From positions 1 through 64,000 of the forward strand of contig JAGCDQ010000077.1 of assembly GCA_017651245.1 (NCBI GenBank): DNA of 64,000 bases. The letters are read 5' to 3'. The position numbers and the translations under genes were made by a program. Shown one piece after another: positions 42,847-52,701 of this stretch (its first letter is position 1; each line of letters starts with the position of its first letter). The notes beneath the pieces are model-generated. The model made no database searches. It saw nothing but the letters and a program-made list of their open reading frames with translations, and was not told the origin of the DNA. This DNA comes from Bacteroidaceae bacterium. Its GTDB lineage: Bacteria; Bacteroidota; Bacteroidia; Bacteroidales; Bacteroidaceae.

Positions 42847-45800
42847 TTACTTAATCATGAACAATTTGCCTTGGTGGATGTACACACCTTTCTGGGTGGG
42901 TTTGCTGTCGAGGCGAACGCCACTGAGGGTGTACCAACTGTCATCTCTTACCTCTTCCTTCTCAGCTATTACATCTTCGATGGCGGTTGCATTGGCTTCT
43001 TCAAGCTTCAGAGGAATCATGTCGTGACCCAGCGCCTTCCACGCCTCGAAGTCAGACTTCTTCACTCGTAAGAATCCATCATTATCATGAATTCCACTGC
43101 TTTCAGTAATTGGGTAGAATCCACGCACTGCACCTGAGCCTTCAAGCAGGAGGTTGATCCCGTCATTTGTAAAGTTTTCAGGATTAGTATAATTTCCCAT
43201 GAGCATGTTGCCTTCTACCTTATTGGCTCCAACAGTCACTTTGGCGTTGTAGGTGCCAGTTTCGCCCATCAGCAAGTATCCTTCATCGCCTGCCAGTTCC
43301 GTCACAGACTTGAGGATGAGTGTGCCAGTGGCGGGGTCGAATCTGACGATGGCATACGCCTTGAGTCCTTCGCAGGCTGAGAGGCCGAGGTCAGCCCCAT
43401 TGCGGTAGGCTATAACACCTTCTGATTCATCTGTGATGTCAATGCTGACATCGGATGAGAGGATTTCATAACCATATTCCGAAATATGGGATTCATAAGC
43501 CGTGCTGTAGTCTGCCACACTGGAGGCAGGTACGAAGATATTGGTAACGAGATATTCTTTGCTGCCATAATTCTGAAGGAACGCTTGGTTCAAATCTACA
43601 CCAGCACCTTTGATGAGGGCATAGCCATAATAGCCAAGGCTTTCGTAATTATAGAAGGCTTTCTCAGGCAATTGGGTGACACCTTCCTCCACCACAACAC
43701 GTCTCATGTCGTTTTTGAAGTCTTTCCAAGGCTCGCCAGTCACGTTGCCGCTGATGGTGAGGACGCGGCTGTCTCGGTCGTAGTTCCAGCCTTCACCACT
43801 GGTGGCAGCCACATAGAGGTCGGCATAGTGCTCCGAAATGGCTGTGTTCTTGGCTTCGTCGGCAAAGTAATCTTTGATAATCACTTTCACATAATATTTA
43901 CCAGCTTCAGTCACTTTTTCCAGGTCAGGATCCTGGTTTTCCTTCCGATAGTAGAACGTACCTCTAGGAAATAGTTTGCAATCGTATGTGCAATCAATGC
44001 CATTGATGGTTGCCTTGGCATCTTCTATCCAGTAATTCGGTTCTCCTAACATGGAGATGTCACCTGTATAGTGGTCGGTATCCCATTTCAGCGATCCTCC
44101 GCTGTAGTACTCTGTCATCGATTCTCCGCTGAAGTCCACTTTCAGCGTGCCTTCGCTCAGATAGAAGCCCTCCACCTTGACGTTGAAAGCCTTGAGCATT
44201 TCCTCGAGGGATGCTTTTAGGTGGTTAGACACATAATAGGTCTCACCCACGTTGGCAACGCTGTAGCCGTCATCCGATGTTTTGATAGGAATGGATTCCC
44301 AATCTAAACATATCACTGTCTTCAGTTTGGAACATCCCTGCAGAGCACCTTCGCCGAGACTATAGACCGAAGGCGCCAACGTGACGCTCTCCAAGTTCTT
44401 GAGTCCGTAGAAGGCATAGTCACCGATGGATCCGACGCCATCTTCCGCCACGATGTGCTCGATGCCATCTTCAACACCCAGACGCATGACACCCTCTGCT
44501 GTTGTCCAAGTGCGCCAGGGGGCAGGTTTAGCAGATGAGTCTGGGTCATACTCTTTGGCGAAGTTATCTGTTCCTGTATATTCACCGCTGAATGTCAGTG
44601 TCTTGGTGTCTGCGTCGTAAGACCAGTGACAATTGCCATAATTGAGGGAACCCTCCGTCGATACTTCCTCATCGCTGAAACACATGGTAATGGGCGTTGT
44701 GGCTCCCTCATAGTCTTCATTCGCAAGTTTCAGGTATGCCTGACCTTCCATATTTTTGGATTCTGTGAATTTCTTGAATTCGGTGCCGTCGAGGTACAGG
44801 TAAATGTCATTAGTGTCCCCTGTCGGGTCAACGTCATCGTCACCTTTCTCCAGCAGATTATTTCTCCAAGTTCCTTTAATACTTTTTTCGATGGCGTATG
44901 TTGCGCCTGGCGTACCTTTCAGCACCAAGCCCTGACCATCCTTCGTTTTCATCACACGCTCCATGACCACTTTTCCTGTGGCAGGGATGAACTCAGAAGC
45001 GATGTAGGCTTTTAGTCCTTCAGTATGGGAGAAATCAAGTCCATAGTCGTTCCACCACCCCAAGTTGCTGCTGAAGGTCATGACACCCGATGCTGGAAGC
45101 GTGACGGAAAACTCGATTGCAATGAAATCAGAGAAGGAATTGTCCAACCAGGAAGCATAGGTGGTTTTGTAACTTGCCAGCATGCTGCTGGGCACGTGGA
45201 TGTTATAATCCAAATTGTCTTTCTCGACACCTCCATCTACATATTTAATGCTAAACGCACCATTCAAGTCCACCACAGCAGTGCTGCGCATGAAGACTTG
45301 ACGAAGAATCTCGTATGCATCGTTGTCAGTAAAGGCATTGGCAGGCATTTTTGTGACATCCTTCTCAACGATGACATTTTCGATGAAACCAGCGAACGAC
45401 ATCCAAGGCTCTCCTGTCACATTGCCACTGATGATCAAGGTCTGCTTGCCATAATCGAATGCCCAACCTTCGCCACTGGTGGGAGAGCTGAGCACCGTGA
45501 AAGGTTCGGAAATGACGTTTCTATTGGCTTCGTCAGCAAACACACTATTGACACTAACATTGTAGCGGTAATCACCCGTTTCTGTCACGTCAGCGTAATT
45601 CATGAGTTTCGTTGTGCCTTCTTTCAGCACACCCTGGTAATATGGATCTGATAGTTCTGCACCATTCTTGACGGTGTAGTTCTTCCCATTGATGGTGACG
45701 GTGTGGTCGCCATTGAGCGTCAATGTGCAATATGAGTGGTAATTATCACTCTTCTGTACATCCAACAACTCACGAGTTGCCACTTTGGGGGTTGCCTTGA

Positions 45801-46431
45801 AGCCATTTCCTGTCAGCAGGAAGCCCTCAAATTTGGTGTCAGAAAAATTATAATTGTAGTCATACACTTGTTGTTTGATGACATAGACGGTGAGCAAATT
45901 GCTGTCGTCAAAGGCCTCTGTGAGACCACTAATTTGGGAGGGACAGAGACAGACCACCGATGTCATCTTAGGGTCATTCTGCATAGCACCTTCCCAGACT
46001 TTAGAGACAGAGGAAGCCAGCGTGACGTCCTCCAGGTTGGCAAGACCATAGAAAGCATATTCTCCAATTACCGTGACGCCATCCTCCACCACGATGTGCT
46101 GAATCAGCTCGTCGGGACCATTGTTCAACTGACCATTATGGTCGGTGTACTTGCGCCAGGGGGCAGGTTTATGTTCGCTGCGGCCCCATTCACTATATTC
46201 CACATAGTCATAGGTTTCATAATAATCACGAACCGCAGGTTCACTGTCTCCGCCTTCAGGACTGATGGTCAGTGTCTTGGTGGTCTCATCGAACGACCAG
46301 GCAGTACCGGCGCCATCGGTGCCATAGCCACATTTGCCCGATGTAACCAGTGGTGTTTTTGCCCACATGCATACAGAGGTGAGCACGGCAAGCAGTGTCA
46401 TGAGCACTCTTGCCTCAATCTTTGTTTTCAT
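42847..46431 (-). CDS. BspA-like secreted protein with leucine-rich repeats
   Basis: 1194 aa from the second ATG of a pair (46434 is equally possible). Signal peptide ends near SVCMWA. Two homologous halves each hold an LRR_5/BspA unit (IGEYAFYGLANLEDVTLA and IGDYAFYGLKNLESVTLA) and a GEGW...LxISGNVTGEPW module. The C-terminus is WYTLSGVRLDSKPTQKGVYI followed by HQGKLFMIK, a short sorting-like tail shared with the gene at 46716. It is probably on the surface or secreted, and BspA-like proteins bind host proteins or other bacteria. It is the last gene of a three-gene minus-strand set. Confidence 0.8.
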   Translation of the reverse strand: MKTKIEARVLMTLLAVLTSVCMWAKTPLVTSGKCGYGTDGAGTAWSFDETTKTLTISPEGGDSEPAVRDYYETYDYVEYSEWGRSEHKPAPWRKYTDHNGQLNNGPDELIQHIVVEDGVTVIGEYAFYGLANLEDVTLASSVSKVWEGAMQNDPKMTSVVCLCPSQISGLTEAFDDSNLLTVYVIKQQVYDYNYNFSDTKFEGFLLTGNGFKATPKVATRELLDVQKSDNYHSYCTLTLNGDHTVTINGKNYTVKNGAELSDPYYQGVLKEGTTKLMNYADVTETGDYRYNVSVNSVFADEANRNVISEPFTVLSSPTSGEGWAFDYGKQTLIISGNVTGEPWMSFAGFIENVIVEKDVTKMPANAFTDNDAYEILRQVFMRSTAVVDLNGAFSIKYVDGGVEKDNLDYNIHVPSSMLASYKTTYASWLDNSFSDFIAIEFSVTLPASGVMTFSSNLGWWNDYGLDFSHTEGLKAYIASEFIPATGKVVMERVMKTKDGQGLVLKGTPGATYAIEKSIKGTWRNNLLEKGDDDVDPTGDTNDIYLYLDGTEFKKFTESKNMEGQAYLKLANEDYEGATTPITMCFSDEEVSTEGSLNYGNCHWSYDADTKTLTFSGEYTGTDNFAKEYDPDSSAKPAPWRTWTTAEGVMRLGVEDGIEHIVAEDGVGSIGDYAFYGLKNLESVTLAPSVYSLGEGALQGCSKLKTVICLDWESIPIKTSDDGYSVANVGETYYVSNHLKASLEEMLKAFNVKVEGFYLSEGTLKVDFSGESMTEYYSGGSLKWDTDHYTGDISMLGEPNYWIEDAKATINGIDCTYDCKLFPRGTFYYRKENQDPDLEKVTEAGKYYVKVIIKDYFADEAKNTAISEHYADLYVAATSGEGWNYDRDSRVLTISGNVTGEPWKDFKNDMRRVVVEEGVTQLPEKAFYNYESLGYYGYALIKGAGVDLNQAFLQNYGSKEYLVTNIFVPASSVADYSTAYESHISEYGYEILSSDVSIDITDESEGVIAYRNGADLGLSACEGLKAYAIVRFDPATGTLILKSVTELAGDEGYLLMGETGTYNAKVTVGANKVEGNMLMGNYTNPENFTNDGINLLLEGSGAVRGFYPITESSGIHDNDGFLRVKKSDFEAWKALGHDMIPLKLEEANATAIEDVIAEKEEVRDDSWYTLSGVRLDSKPTQKGVYIHQGKLFMIK

Positions 46432-46470
46432 CATTTGTTTTGTTTGTAATAACAATAGTAAATAATTTAT

Positions 46471-46671
46471 TTATGGTAATAACATGTTTCCTAAACCGAA
46501 AGAATTTGTGGTGTCAATGAGGAAATCTGGTTCGTCATCTTCAATCGGACGGGAACTTGCTGTGCCACCACTTGTCCAATCTGTTGATTCAAGAACGGAG
46601 CCCGTCTGGAGCGTAGCTTCCACTTGTATGTTGTAAACCTCAGTTTCTGGAGTCATATATTGCTTTTTCAT
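46471..46671 (-). CDS. Short MKKxYxxPE-type peptide, no signal
   Basis: 66 aa: MKKQYMTPETEVYNIQVEA then TLQTGSVLE, an acidic part (PIEDDEPDF) and NSFGLGNMLLP. Many short Bacteroidales proteins start with the same MKKxYxxPxxxV pattern and sit next to secreted-protein genes; their role is unknown. No signal peptide or Cys. It lies between two secreted proteins with matching C-terminal tails. Confidence 0.6.
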   Translation of the reverse strand: MKKQYMTPETEVYNIQVEATLQTGSVLESTDWTSGGTASSRPIEDDEPDFLIDTTNSFGLGNMLLP

Positions 46672-46715
46672 TTTTCTGTTACATTTAATAATTCATGTTT
46701 AATTCGTGTTATGTT

Positions 46716-48881
46716 TTACTTAATCACGACTTTTTTTCCATTCACAATATAGATGCCTTTCTGTGGATTGAGTACTGGACGGCCTTGCAGGTCGTAGTAA
46801 ACGTTATCGGCGTTGGCCTCAGCCTCCATGTCCTTGATGCTCGTCGTCTCATCGTCCCAGTCAACGTCCACGATGTTGGCGTATGAATGTTCACTGGTAT
46901 CTGCTGTCATATAGGCACGGAATGGCTTGACATCCACAGAATTGTCAACGACACGCACAAACTGGTCGTTGATGAAGCAGTAATAGCTGGAACCTGAATT
47001 GGATTCTATCAGCGTTTTCTGGAAACATCCCTTGAATGTCATTCCTTGGATGGTGTATTCAGGAGAAGAAGTTGCTGCCTCCACCTTGACTGACTCAAGA
47101 TCGATGAATCGTATATCGGCAGGCTCAAACATATAGGGGACGTTGGCTTCCGTCTCAGTGACTTTCTGCATGTGAACCTTGCCGTCACTCTCATCCCCTG
47201 CCCCACCATCAATCATCTCATGGAAGGTGCCCAGCGATGCTGCTGTTGTTGCGTCGAGTGCGAAAGGCAAAATGATGGAGCACTTCTTTCCGATCTCTCC
47301 ACTGAAGTCACGTTTCAGTTCGATTTCCTTTGCCTTGAAATCCTTTGTGACCTCGAAAGGATTGTCTTCCAACAGTTCTGCATTCCCACAAACGCCGCCA
47401 ATCACCACATTCTGCTGACCTTCCTTCACCTTATTGCCAGCAGGAAGATAGATGAATGCTGAGTAAGGAAGACGGTTCCAAGGATATTCATCGCGGTCAA
47501 CCGTCAAGCCTGTGATGCTGGTTTCTGACAAGTCCATGCACGTAACATCCAGACCCTCAAACGCATCATCAGCAATGGCTGTCACATCGCTATCCACCAC
47601 CTTCCCTATCTTATAATTAGAAGCGTAGTCTCCGTCAACGACATTTGGCGCAACCATATCGCTCTTCGTGAGCGTCTTGGGTGTCAAAGGAGGCTCTGGC
47701 TCACTACTAATGCTGGTTGCGATGGCTCCCAAACCACGAATCTGCGTGGTCGTCGGCGTCGTCTTTCCATAGGTACCTTGAGAAATATAATCACTAGAAG
47801 GATTCACAGTACTATAGACCAACACATACGTTTCGTTTTGTACATCGTAAGGAATCTCCACTGTCGTGAATTCAGTCTTACCTTTGATTGCTACAGGCTC
47901 CTCAATTCCCACCATTACATGCAGCTCACCTTTCGTGCCTGTATTGACATCAAGAACGACCTTGCCTTCACCTGCAGGCAACAGGTAACAAAGTCCATGA
48001 AAAAAAGTCTTAAAATCCTCTGAGACAGGTGTTATATCACCATCATAAAGCATTTGTGCAACCCCTTCGACGGATCCGTCAGACATCTGAGAGTTCAAGT
48101 CAAGCACATTGGAAGAACCAACAACTTCGTATCCGTCATCATTATGTGGCAAGACATAGAGAATCTTATTGATGGTGCTGCCTTGCCCAAATGCATCTAT
48201 CACTTGGAAAGGGCTCTTACCTGAAAGATTGTTGTCAATATAATCTTTTATCTCTTTACCTAAGCCAGTTCCCTCACCATTTATCTGTTCAGTGTTCTGT
48301 TTGTTGACGATCGGAGGGATTGGAACTGAGAGATTAATCTTATGATCATCTGTGTACTGAATTGCTGTCAGATGATTTTTGTATGCGACGGAAGAGAAGT
48401 GTTCATAGATATTCATATCTTCAGGATGTTCCCAGTCTTCCACTTCATAAGTTAATTCCAAAGTGCCAGGTTGACAATCTTCTGATGAACCGTCACCTGT
48501 AGCGAAAGTAAGAGGCAATTTGGATCCGCCACCATAGATGATGCCATTCCTATCGTTATTTAAGATTGTGTTAGAACCTTTCAGATAGATGACTAATTCT
48601 GAGATTTCATGCTGATCAGCAATCGTGATGCTCGTCAGGCTGGCATTATTCAGTATCAGCGTCTTGACACCATCGAACTGAACAGTCTCTTCACCTTCAG
48701 AATCATTCAAAACATTGGTACGGGTCACACTGGTAACAGGATAAGAACCAGAGGGGGCCGTAATGGTGATACCGTAATTCGTCTGCCCCCACGTTTTTAT
48801 CGGCAGGAGCATAGCCAATGACACGAAAAGCATCTGGAGCCTTCGCGTCAGGTTTAGTTGATTAAGCAATCTTTCTCTCAT
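46716..48881 (-). CDS. Large secreted protein with C-terminal sorting-like tail
   Basis: 721 aa from ATG 48881; the upstream frame to 48932 runs into the promoter (-7 TACCTTTG, minus strand, 48940-48947). N-terminal basic stretch MRERLLNQLNLTRRL then a hydrophobic signal to about TWGQ. The body is beta-rich with repeated turn-like segments (LILNNASLTSITIAD, DVTAIADDAFEGLDVTCMDL, the latter LRR-like). It ends YYDLQGRPVLNPQKGIYI then VNGKKVVIK. This ending resembles a shortened type IX secretion tail. Function unknown. Confidence 0.72.
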   Translation of the reverse strand: MRERLLNQLNLTRRLQMLFVSLAMLLPIKTWGQTNYGITITAPSGSYPVTSVTRTNVLNDSEGEETVQFDGVKTLILNNASLTSITIADQHEISELVIYLKGSNTILNNDRNGIIYGGGSKLPLTFATGDGSSEDCQPGTLELTYEVEDWEHPEDMNIYEHFSSVAYKNHLTAIQYTDDHKINLSVPIPPIVNKQNTEQINGEGTGLGKEIKDYIDNNLSGKSPFQVIDAFGQGSTINKILYVLPHNDDGYEVVGSSNVLDLNSQMSDGSVEGVAQMLYDGDITPVSEDFKTFFHGLCYLLPAGEGKVVLDVNTGTKGELHVMVGIEEPVAIKGKTEFTTVEIPYDVQNETYVLVYSTVNPSSDYISQGTYGKTTPTTTQIRGLGAIATSISSEPEPPLTPKTLTKSDMVAPNVVDGDYASNYKIGKVVDSDVTAIADDAFEGLDVTCMDLSETSITGLTVDRDEYPWNRLPYSAFIYLPAGNKVKEGQQNVVIGGVCGNAELLEDNPFEVTKDFKAKEIELKRDFSGEIGKKCSIILPFALDATTAASLGTFHEMIDGGAGDESDGKVHMQKVTETEANVPYMFEPADIRFIDLESVKVEAATSSPEYTIQGMTFKGCFQKTLIESNSGSSYYCFINDQFVRVVDNSVDVKPFRAYMTADTSEHSYANIVDVDWDDETTSIKDMEAEANADNVYYDLQGRPVLNPQKGIYIVNGKKVVIK

Positions 48882-49094
48882 GTTGTTTATTGTTATTGAT
48901 TTCCAATCTAGGTTTGTAGTAAAAAACAGCATTCAACGACAAAGGTACGGAGAAGAGATAGAATAACCAAATCTTTCATCGTTTTATGAATGTTTTACAA
49001 TATAAATAATGTAGAAGTGAAAAATTTTTCGTACCTTTGCACCCGTTTTAATAGAGGAATTTGATTAAGAGAAAAACAAAGAAGGAGATTGAAA

Positions 49095-51512
49095 ATGGAT
49101 TTCAATTTTGATGAGATAATTGACGAAGGGCCAGTGGAAGGCAAAATCAGTTTTATCACAAGCTTAGACAACCCCATCAAGGGGAACATTGAGCAGGAGG
49201 TGTCGCCAGAGAACTTCATCCCCGTGCTACCTTTGCGTGGTGTGATGCTGTTCCCTGAAACGATGGTGCCAATTTCGATCGGCAGGGATTCGTCGCTGAA
49301 GTTACTGAAAGAAGCGCAGAAGAAGGACATGACAATTGCTGTGTTCACGCAGGTGGATGATTCCACCGATGAACCTGACTACGACCAACTCTATCATACA
49401 GGTGTGATTGGCAAGGTGCAGAAGATCATCAAGCTGCCTGATGGTGGCCGTACTGCCCTACTCCAAGGCTACTCTCGTGTGCGGCTGATTGAGTTGGGTT
49501 GGAATGGAAGCTACAATATTGGTCGTGTGGACAGCTATCCTGAGACAGAGCCAGCACGAGGCAATCGTGAATACATGGCAGTGGTGGATGCTTGTCGTGA
49601 GACCGCCATCAAACTGATGCGAACCAACGAGCAATCCATTGGTTCGGCTTTTGCGCTGAACAACATCACGGATCGCACGCTGATCATCAACTTCATCTGC
49701 TGCAACCTTAACATCAGCAACAAGGAACGTATCGTGTTGCTGGAGGAGAACAACCTCTTCGACCGTGCTTACCGTCTGTTGGGCATCTTGCAGCGTGAGT
49801 ATCAGTATGTGACTTTGAAGATGGATCTCCAGATGCGCACTCGTGAAGAGCTGGACAAGCAGCACAAGGAGTATTTCCTGCGTCAGGAAATGGAGACCAT
49901 TCAGGAGCAGTTAGGTGAGAATGGTGCCGATGAAATCGCCCAAATGCGTGAACAGGGAAAGAAGAAGAAATGGAACGAGGCGACAGCCAAAGTGTTTGAA
50001 GACACCTTGGACAAGATGTCGCACATGAGCAACCACACGCCTGACTATCAAACGGAATATGCATGGGCACAGACGATGCTCGAACTGCCTTGGGGCGAAA
50101 CGACGAAGGACAACCTCAACCTGAGCAATGCTGAAAAGGTGCTGAACAAAGACCACTATGGCATGGAGAAGGTGAAGGAACGCATCATCGAGCATTTGGC
50201 TGTGCTGAAGATGAGAGGCGACTTCAAGAGTCCTATCCTCTGTCTGTATGGTCCTCCTGGAGTCGGCAAGACTTCGCTGGGCAAGAGCATTGCCAGGGCG
50301 ATGAAGAGGAAGTATGTGAGAATGTCGTTGGGTGGCTTGCATGACGAGGCAGAGATTCGTGGTCATCGTCGCACTTATGTGGGTGCGATGGCTGGACAAA
50401 TCATCAAGAACATCAAGAAGGCTGGCAGCAGCAACCCTGTGTTTATCCTCGATGAAATCGACAAAGTGACACAGCAAACCAATCATGGTGACCCTGCTTC
50501 AGCGCTGCTCGAAGTGCTCGACCCAGAACAGAATGTGGCATTCCACGACAACTATCTTGATACAGATTATGACCTGTCGAAGGTAATGTTCATCGCAACA
50601 GCCAACAATATCTCCACTATCCCTGCCCCACTTCTCGACCGTATGGAGTTGATTGAGGTGAGCGGCTATCTGACAGAGGAGAAGATTGAGATTGCCAAGC
50701 GTCACTTGGTGCCCAAGGAACTCGACAATCTGGGCATGAAGGACAGCGGCGTGAAGATTTCCAAACGTGCCATCGAAAAGATCATTGAGGATTACACTCG
50801 TGAATCTGGTGTGCGTGAACTGGACAAGAAAATCAACAAGGTGCTCCGCAAGGTGACCCTCAAATACGCCAAGGAAGGTGTGTTGCCGGAGGGTGAACTG
50901 AAAGTGGAGGACGTGAAGGAATATCTGGGCACAGAGCCATTCAGCCGCGACAAGTATCAGGGGAATGACTACTATGGTGTAGTGACTGGCTTAGCTTGGA
51001 CCAGCGTGGGTGGCGAGATTCTCTTCATCGAGACCTCCATCAACAATGGCAAGGGTGAAAAACTCGGCTTGACGGGTAACTTGGGCGATGTGATGAAGGA
51101 ATCAGCCACGATTGCCTTGCAGTATCTGAAAGAACACTGTGACATCATCGGCATCCAACCCGACTATTTCGAGAATCACAACATTCACATTCACGTGCCA
51201 GAAGGGGCAACCCCCAAGGATGGTCCATCAGCTGGTATCACCATCGCCACTTCGTTAGCAAGTGCCATCACGAAGCGCAAGGTGAGAAAGAACATTGCGA
51301 TGACTGGTGAGATCACCCTGAGAGGAAAGGTGCTGCCTGTGGGTGGTATCAAGGAAAAGATTCTGGCAGCCAAGCGTGCCGGCATCACAGACATCCTCAT
51401 CTGCCACGAGAACAAGAAGAACATTGAGGACATTCCAGCCAAGTATGTGAAGGGCGTGACCTTCCACTATGTGGAGAATGTGAAGGATGTATTAGATTTT
51501 GCGCTGCTATAA
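49095..51512 (+). CDS. lon: ATP-dependent protease Lon
   Basis: 805 aa. The N-terminal substrate domain (about 40-240, LPLRGVMLFPETMVPI), a coiled-coil region (about 255-300), the AAA+ module with Walker A GPPGVGKTS (386-394), VFILDEIDK and the sensor region, then the serine protease domain with Ser712 (DGPSAG) and Lys755, spaced 43 apart as in E. coli. It degrades misfolded and regulatory proteins in the cytoplasm. A TTG start at 49089 was rejected in favour of ATG 49095. The -7 element TACCTTTG lies at 49032-49039. It is followed by tgt 20 bp later. Confidence 0.96.
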   Translation: MDFNFDEIIDEGPVEGKISFITSLDNPIKGNIEQEVSPENFIPVLPLRGVMLFPETMVPISIGRDSSLKLLKEAQKKDMTIAVFTQVDDSTDEPDYDQLYHTGVIGKVQKIIKLPDGGRTALLQGYSRVRLIELGWNGSYNIGRVDSYPETEPARGNREYMAVVDACRETAIKLMRTNEQSIGSAFALNNITDRTLIINFICCNLNISNKERIVLLEENNLFDRAYRLLGILQREYQYVTLKMDLQMRTREELDKQHKEYFLRQEMETIQEQLGENGADEIAQMREQGKKKKWNEATAKVFEDTLDKMSHMSNHTPDYQTEYAWAQTMLELPWGETTKDNLNLSNAEKVLNKDHYGMEKVKERIIEHLAVLKMRGDFKSPILCLYGPPGVGKTSLGKSIARAMKRKYVRMSLGGLHDEAEIRGHRRTYVGAMAGQIIKNIKKAGSSNPVFILDEIDKVTQQTNHGDPASALLEVLDPEQNVAFHDNYLDTDYDLSKVMFIATANNISTIPAPLLDRMELIEVSGYLTEEKIEIAKRHLVPKELDNLGMKDSGVKISKRAIEKIIEDYTRESGVRELDKKINKVLRKVTLKYAKEGVLPEGELKVEDVKEYLGTEPFSRDKYQGNDYYGVVTGLAWTSVGGEILFIETSINNGKGEKLGLTGNLGDVMKESATIALQYLKEHCDIIGIQPDYFENHNIHIHVPEGATPKDGPSAGITIATSLASAITKRKVRKNIAMTGEITLRGKVLPVGGIKEKILAAKRAGITDILICHENKKNIEDIPAKYVKGVTFHYVENVKDVLDFALL

Positions 51513-51532
51513 ACTAGAAGAACAAGAGATTA

Positions 51533-52663
51533 ATGACATTCCAACTACAATACAACGACTCGAAAACCAACGCGCGTGCTGGTCTCATCCATACGGATCA
51601 TGGAGACATCCAGACACCTATCTTCATGCCTGTGGGCACACAAGCCTCTGTGAAAGCGGTGCATCTGCATGAACTGAAGGATGACATCAAGGCGCAGATC
51701 ATCTTGGGCAACACCTACCATCTTTATTTGCGTCCAGGACTGGAAGTGCTGGAGAAGGCAGGAGGCTTGCACAAGTTCAATGGCTTTGACCGTCCGATGC
51801 TGACCGATAGCGGCGGTTTTCAGGTGTTCTCTTTGGCAGGCATCCGCAAAATAAAGGAGGAAGGCGTGGAGTTTCGTAGTCACATTGATGGCAGCAAGCA
51901 TGTTTTCACCCCAGAGAAGGTGATGGACATCGAACGCTCGATTGGTGCCGACATTGTGATGGCATTCGACGAATGTCCTCCAGGCACCAGCGATTACGAA
52001 TACTCAAAGAAGTCGTTGGAACTGACAGAACGTTGGCTCGACCGTTGCATCAAGCGATTCAACGAGACAGAACCCAAGTATGGTTATCAGCAAAGCCTCT
52101 TCCCTATCGTGCAAGGTTGCACTTACAAGGACTTGAGAGAACGTGCAGCAGAGAATGTGGCATCGAAAGGGGCTGATGGCAATGCCATTGGTGGTTTGGC
52201 GGTGGGAGAACCCACGGATGTGATGTATGAGATGATAGAGGTGGTGAATGCCATTCTGCCCAAAGACAAGCCCCGTTACCTGATGGGTGTGGGCACTCCT
52301 ATCAACCTGTTGGAAGCCATCGAGCGAGGTGTGGATATGTTTGACTGTGTAATGCCGACAAGAAACGGACGCAATGCCCAGATTTTCACGAAGCATGGCA
52401 CCATCAACCTGCGTAATCAAAAGTGGGACTTTGACTTCTCGCCTCTCGACCCCGAAGGAACATCCTACGTGGACACAGCCTACACGAAGGCATACGTGCA
52501 CCATCTCTTCAAAGCACAGGAAATACTCGCTTTGCAAATTGCTTCTATCCACAATCTGGCATTCTATTTGTGGCTGGTGGGTGAAGCACGTCAACACATC
52601 ATCGCTGGCGACTTCAGCGTATGGAAAGCGAAGATGGTGGAGGAATTGGGACGAAGAATCTAA
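51533..52663 (+). CDS. tgt: tRNA-guanine transglycosylase (queuosine)
   Basis: 376 aa. It exchanges guanine 34 in tRNAs with GUN anticodons for preQ1. Catalytic motif LTDSGGFQVFSL with the first Asp, MAFDECPPG, GGLAVGEP and the second Asp in DCVMPTRNGR are present. The zinc site normally formed by CxCxxC and His has DPEGTSYVDT (306-315) at the matching place, so all three Cys are missing; YVHHL keeps the His. This loss seems usual in Bacteroidetes Tgt. It sits between lon and the LptG gene in one plus-strand run. Confidence 0.94.
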   Translation: MTFQLQYNDSKTNARAGLIHTDHGDIQTPIFMPVGTQASVKAVHLHELKDDIKAQIILGNTYHLYLRPGLEVLEKAGGLHKFNGFDRPMLTDSGGFQVFSLAGIRKIKEEGVEFRSHIDGSKHVFTPEKVMDIERSIGADIVMAFDECPPGTSDYEYSKKSLELTERWLDRCIKRFNETEPKYGYQQSLFPIVQGCTYKDLRERAAENVASKGADGNAIGGLAVGEPTDVMYEMIEVVNAILPKDKPRYLMGVGTPINLLEAIERGVDMFDCVMPTRNGRNAQIFTKHGTINLRNQKWDFDFSPLDPEGTSYVDTAYTKAYVHHLFKAQEILALQIASIHNLAFYLWLVGEARQHIIAGDFSVWKAKMVEELGRRI

Positions 52664-52701
52664 GGTAATACATTATATATACATAAGAAGAAGGTAAAAA
52701 G

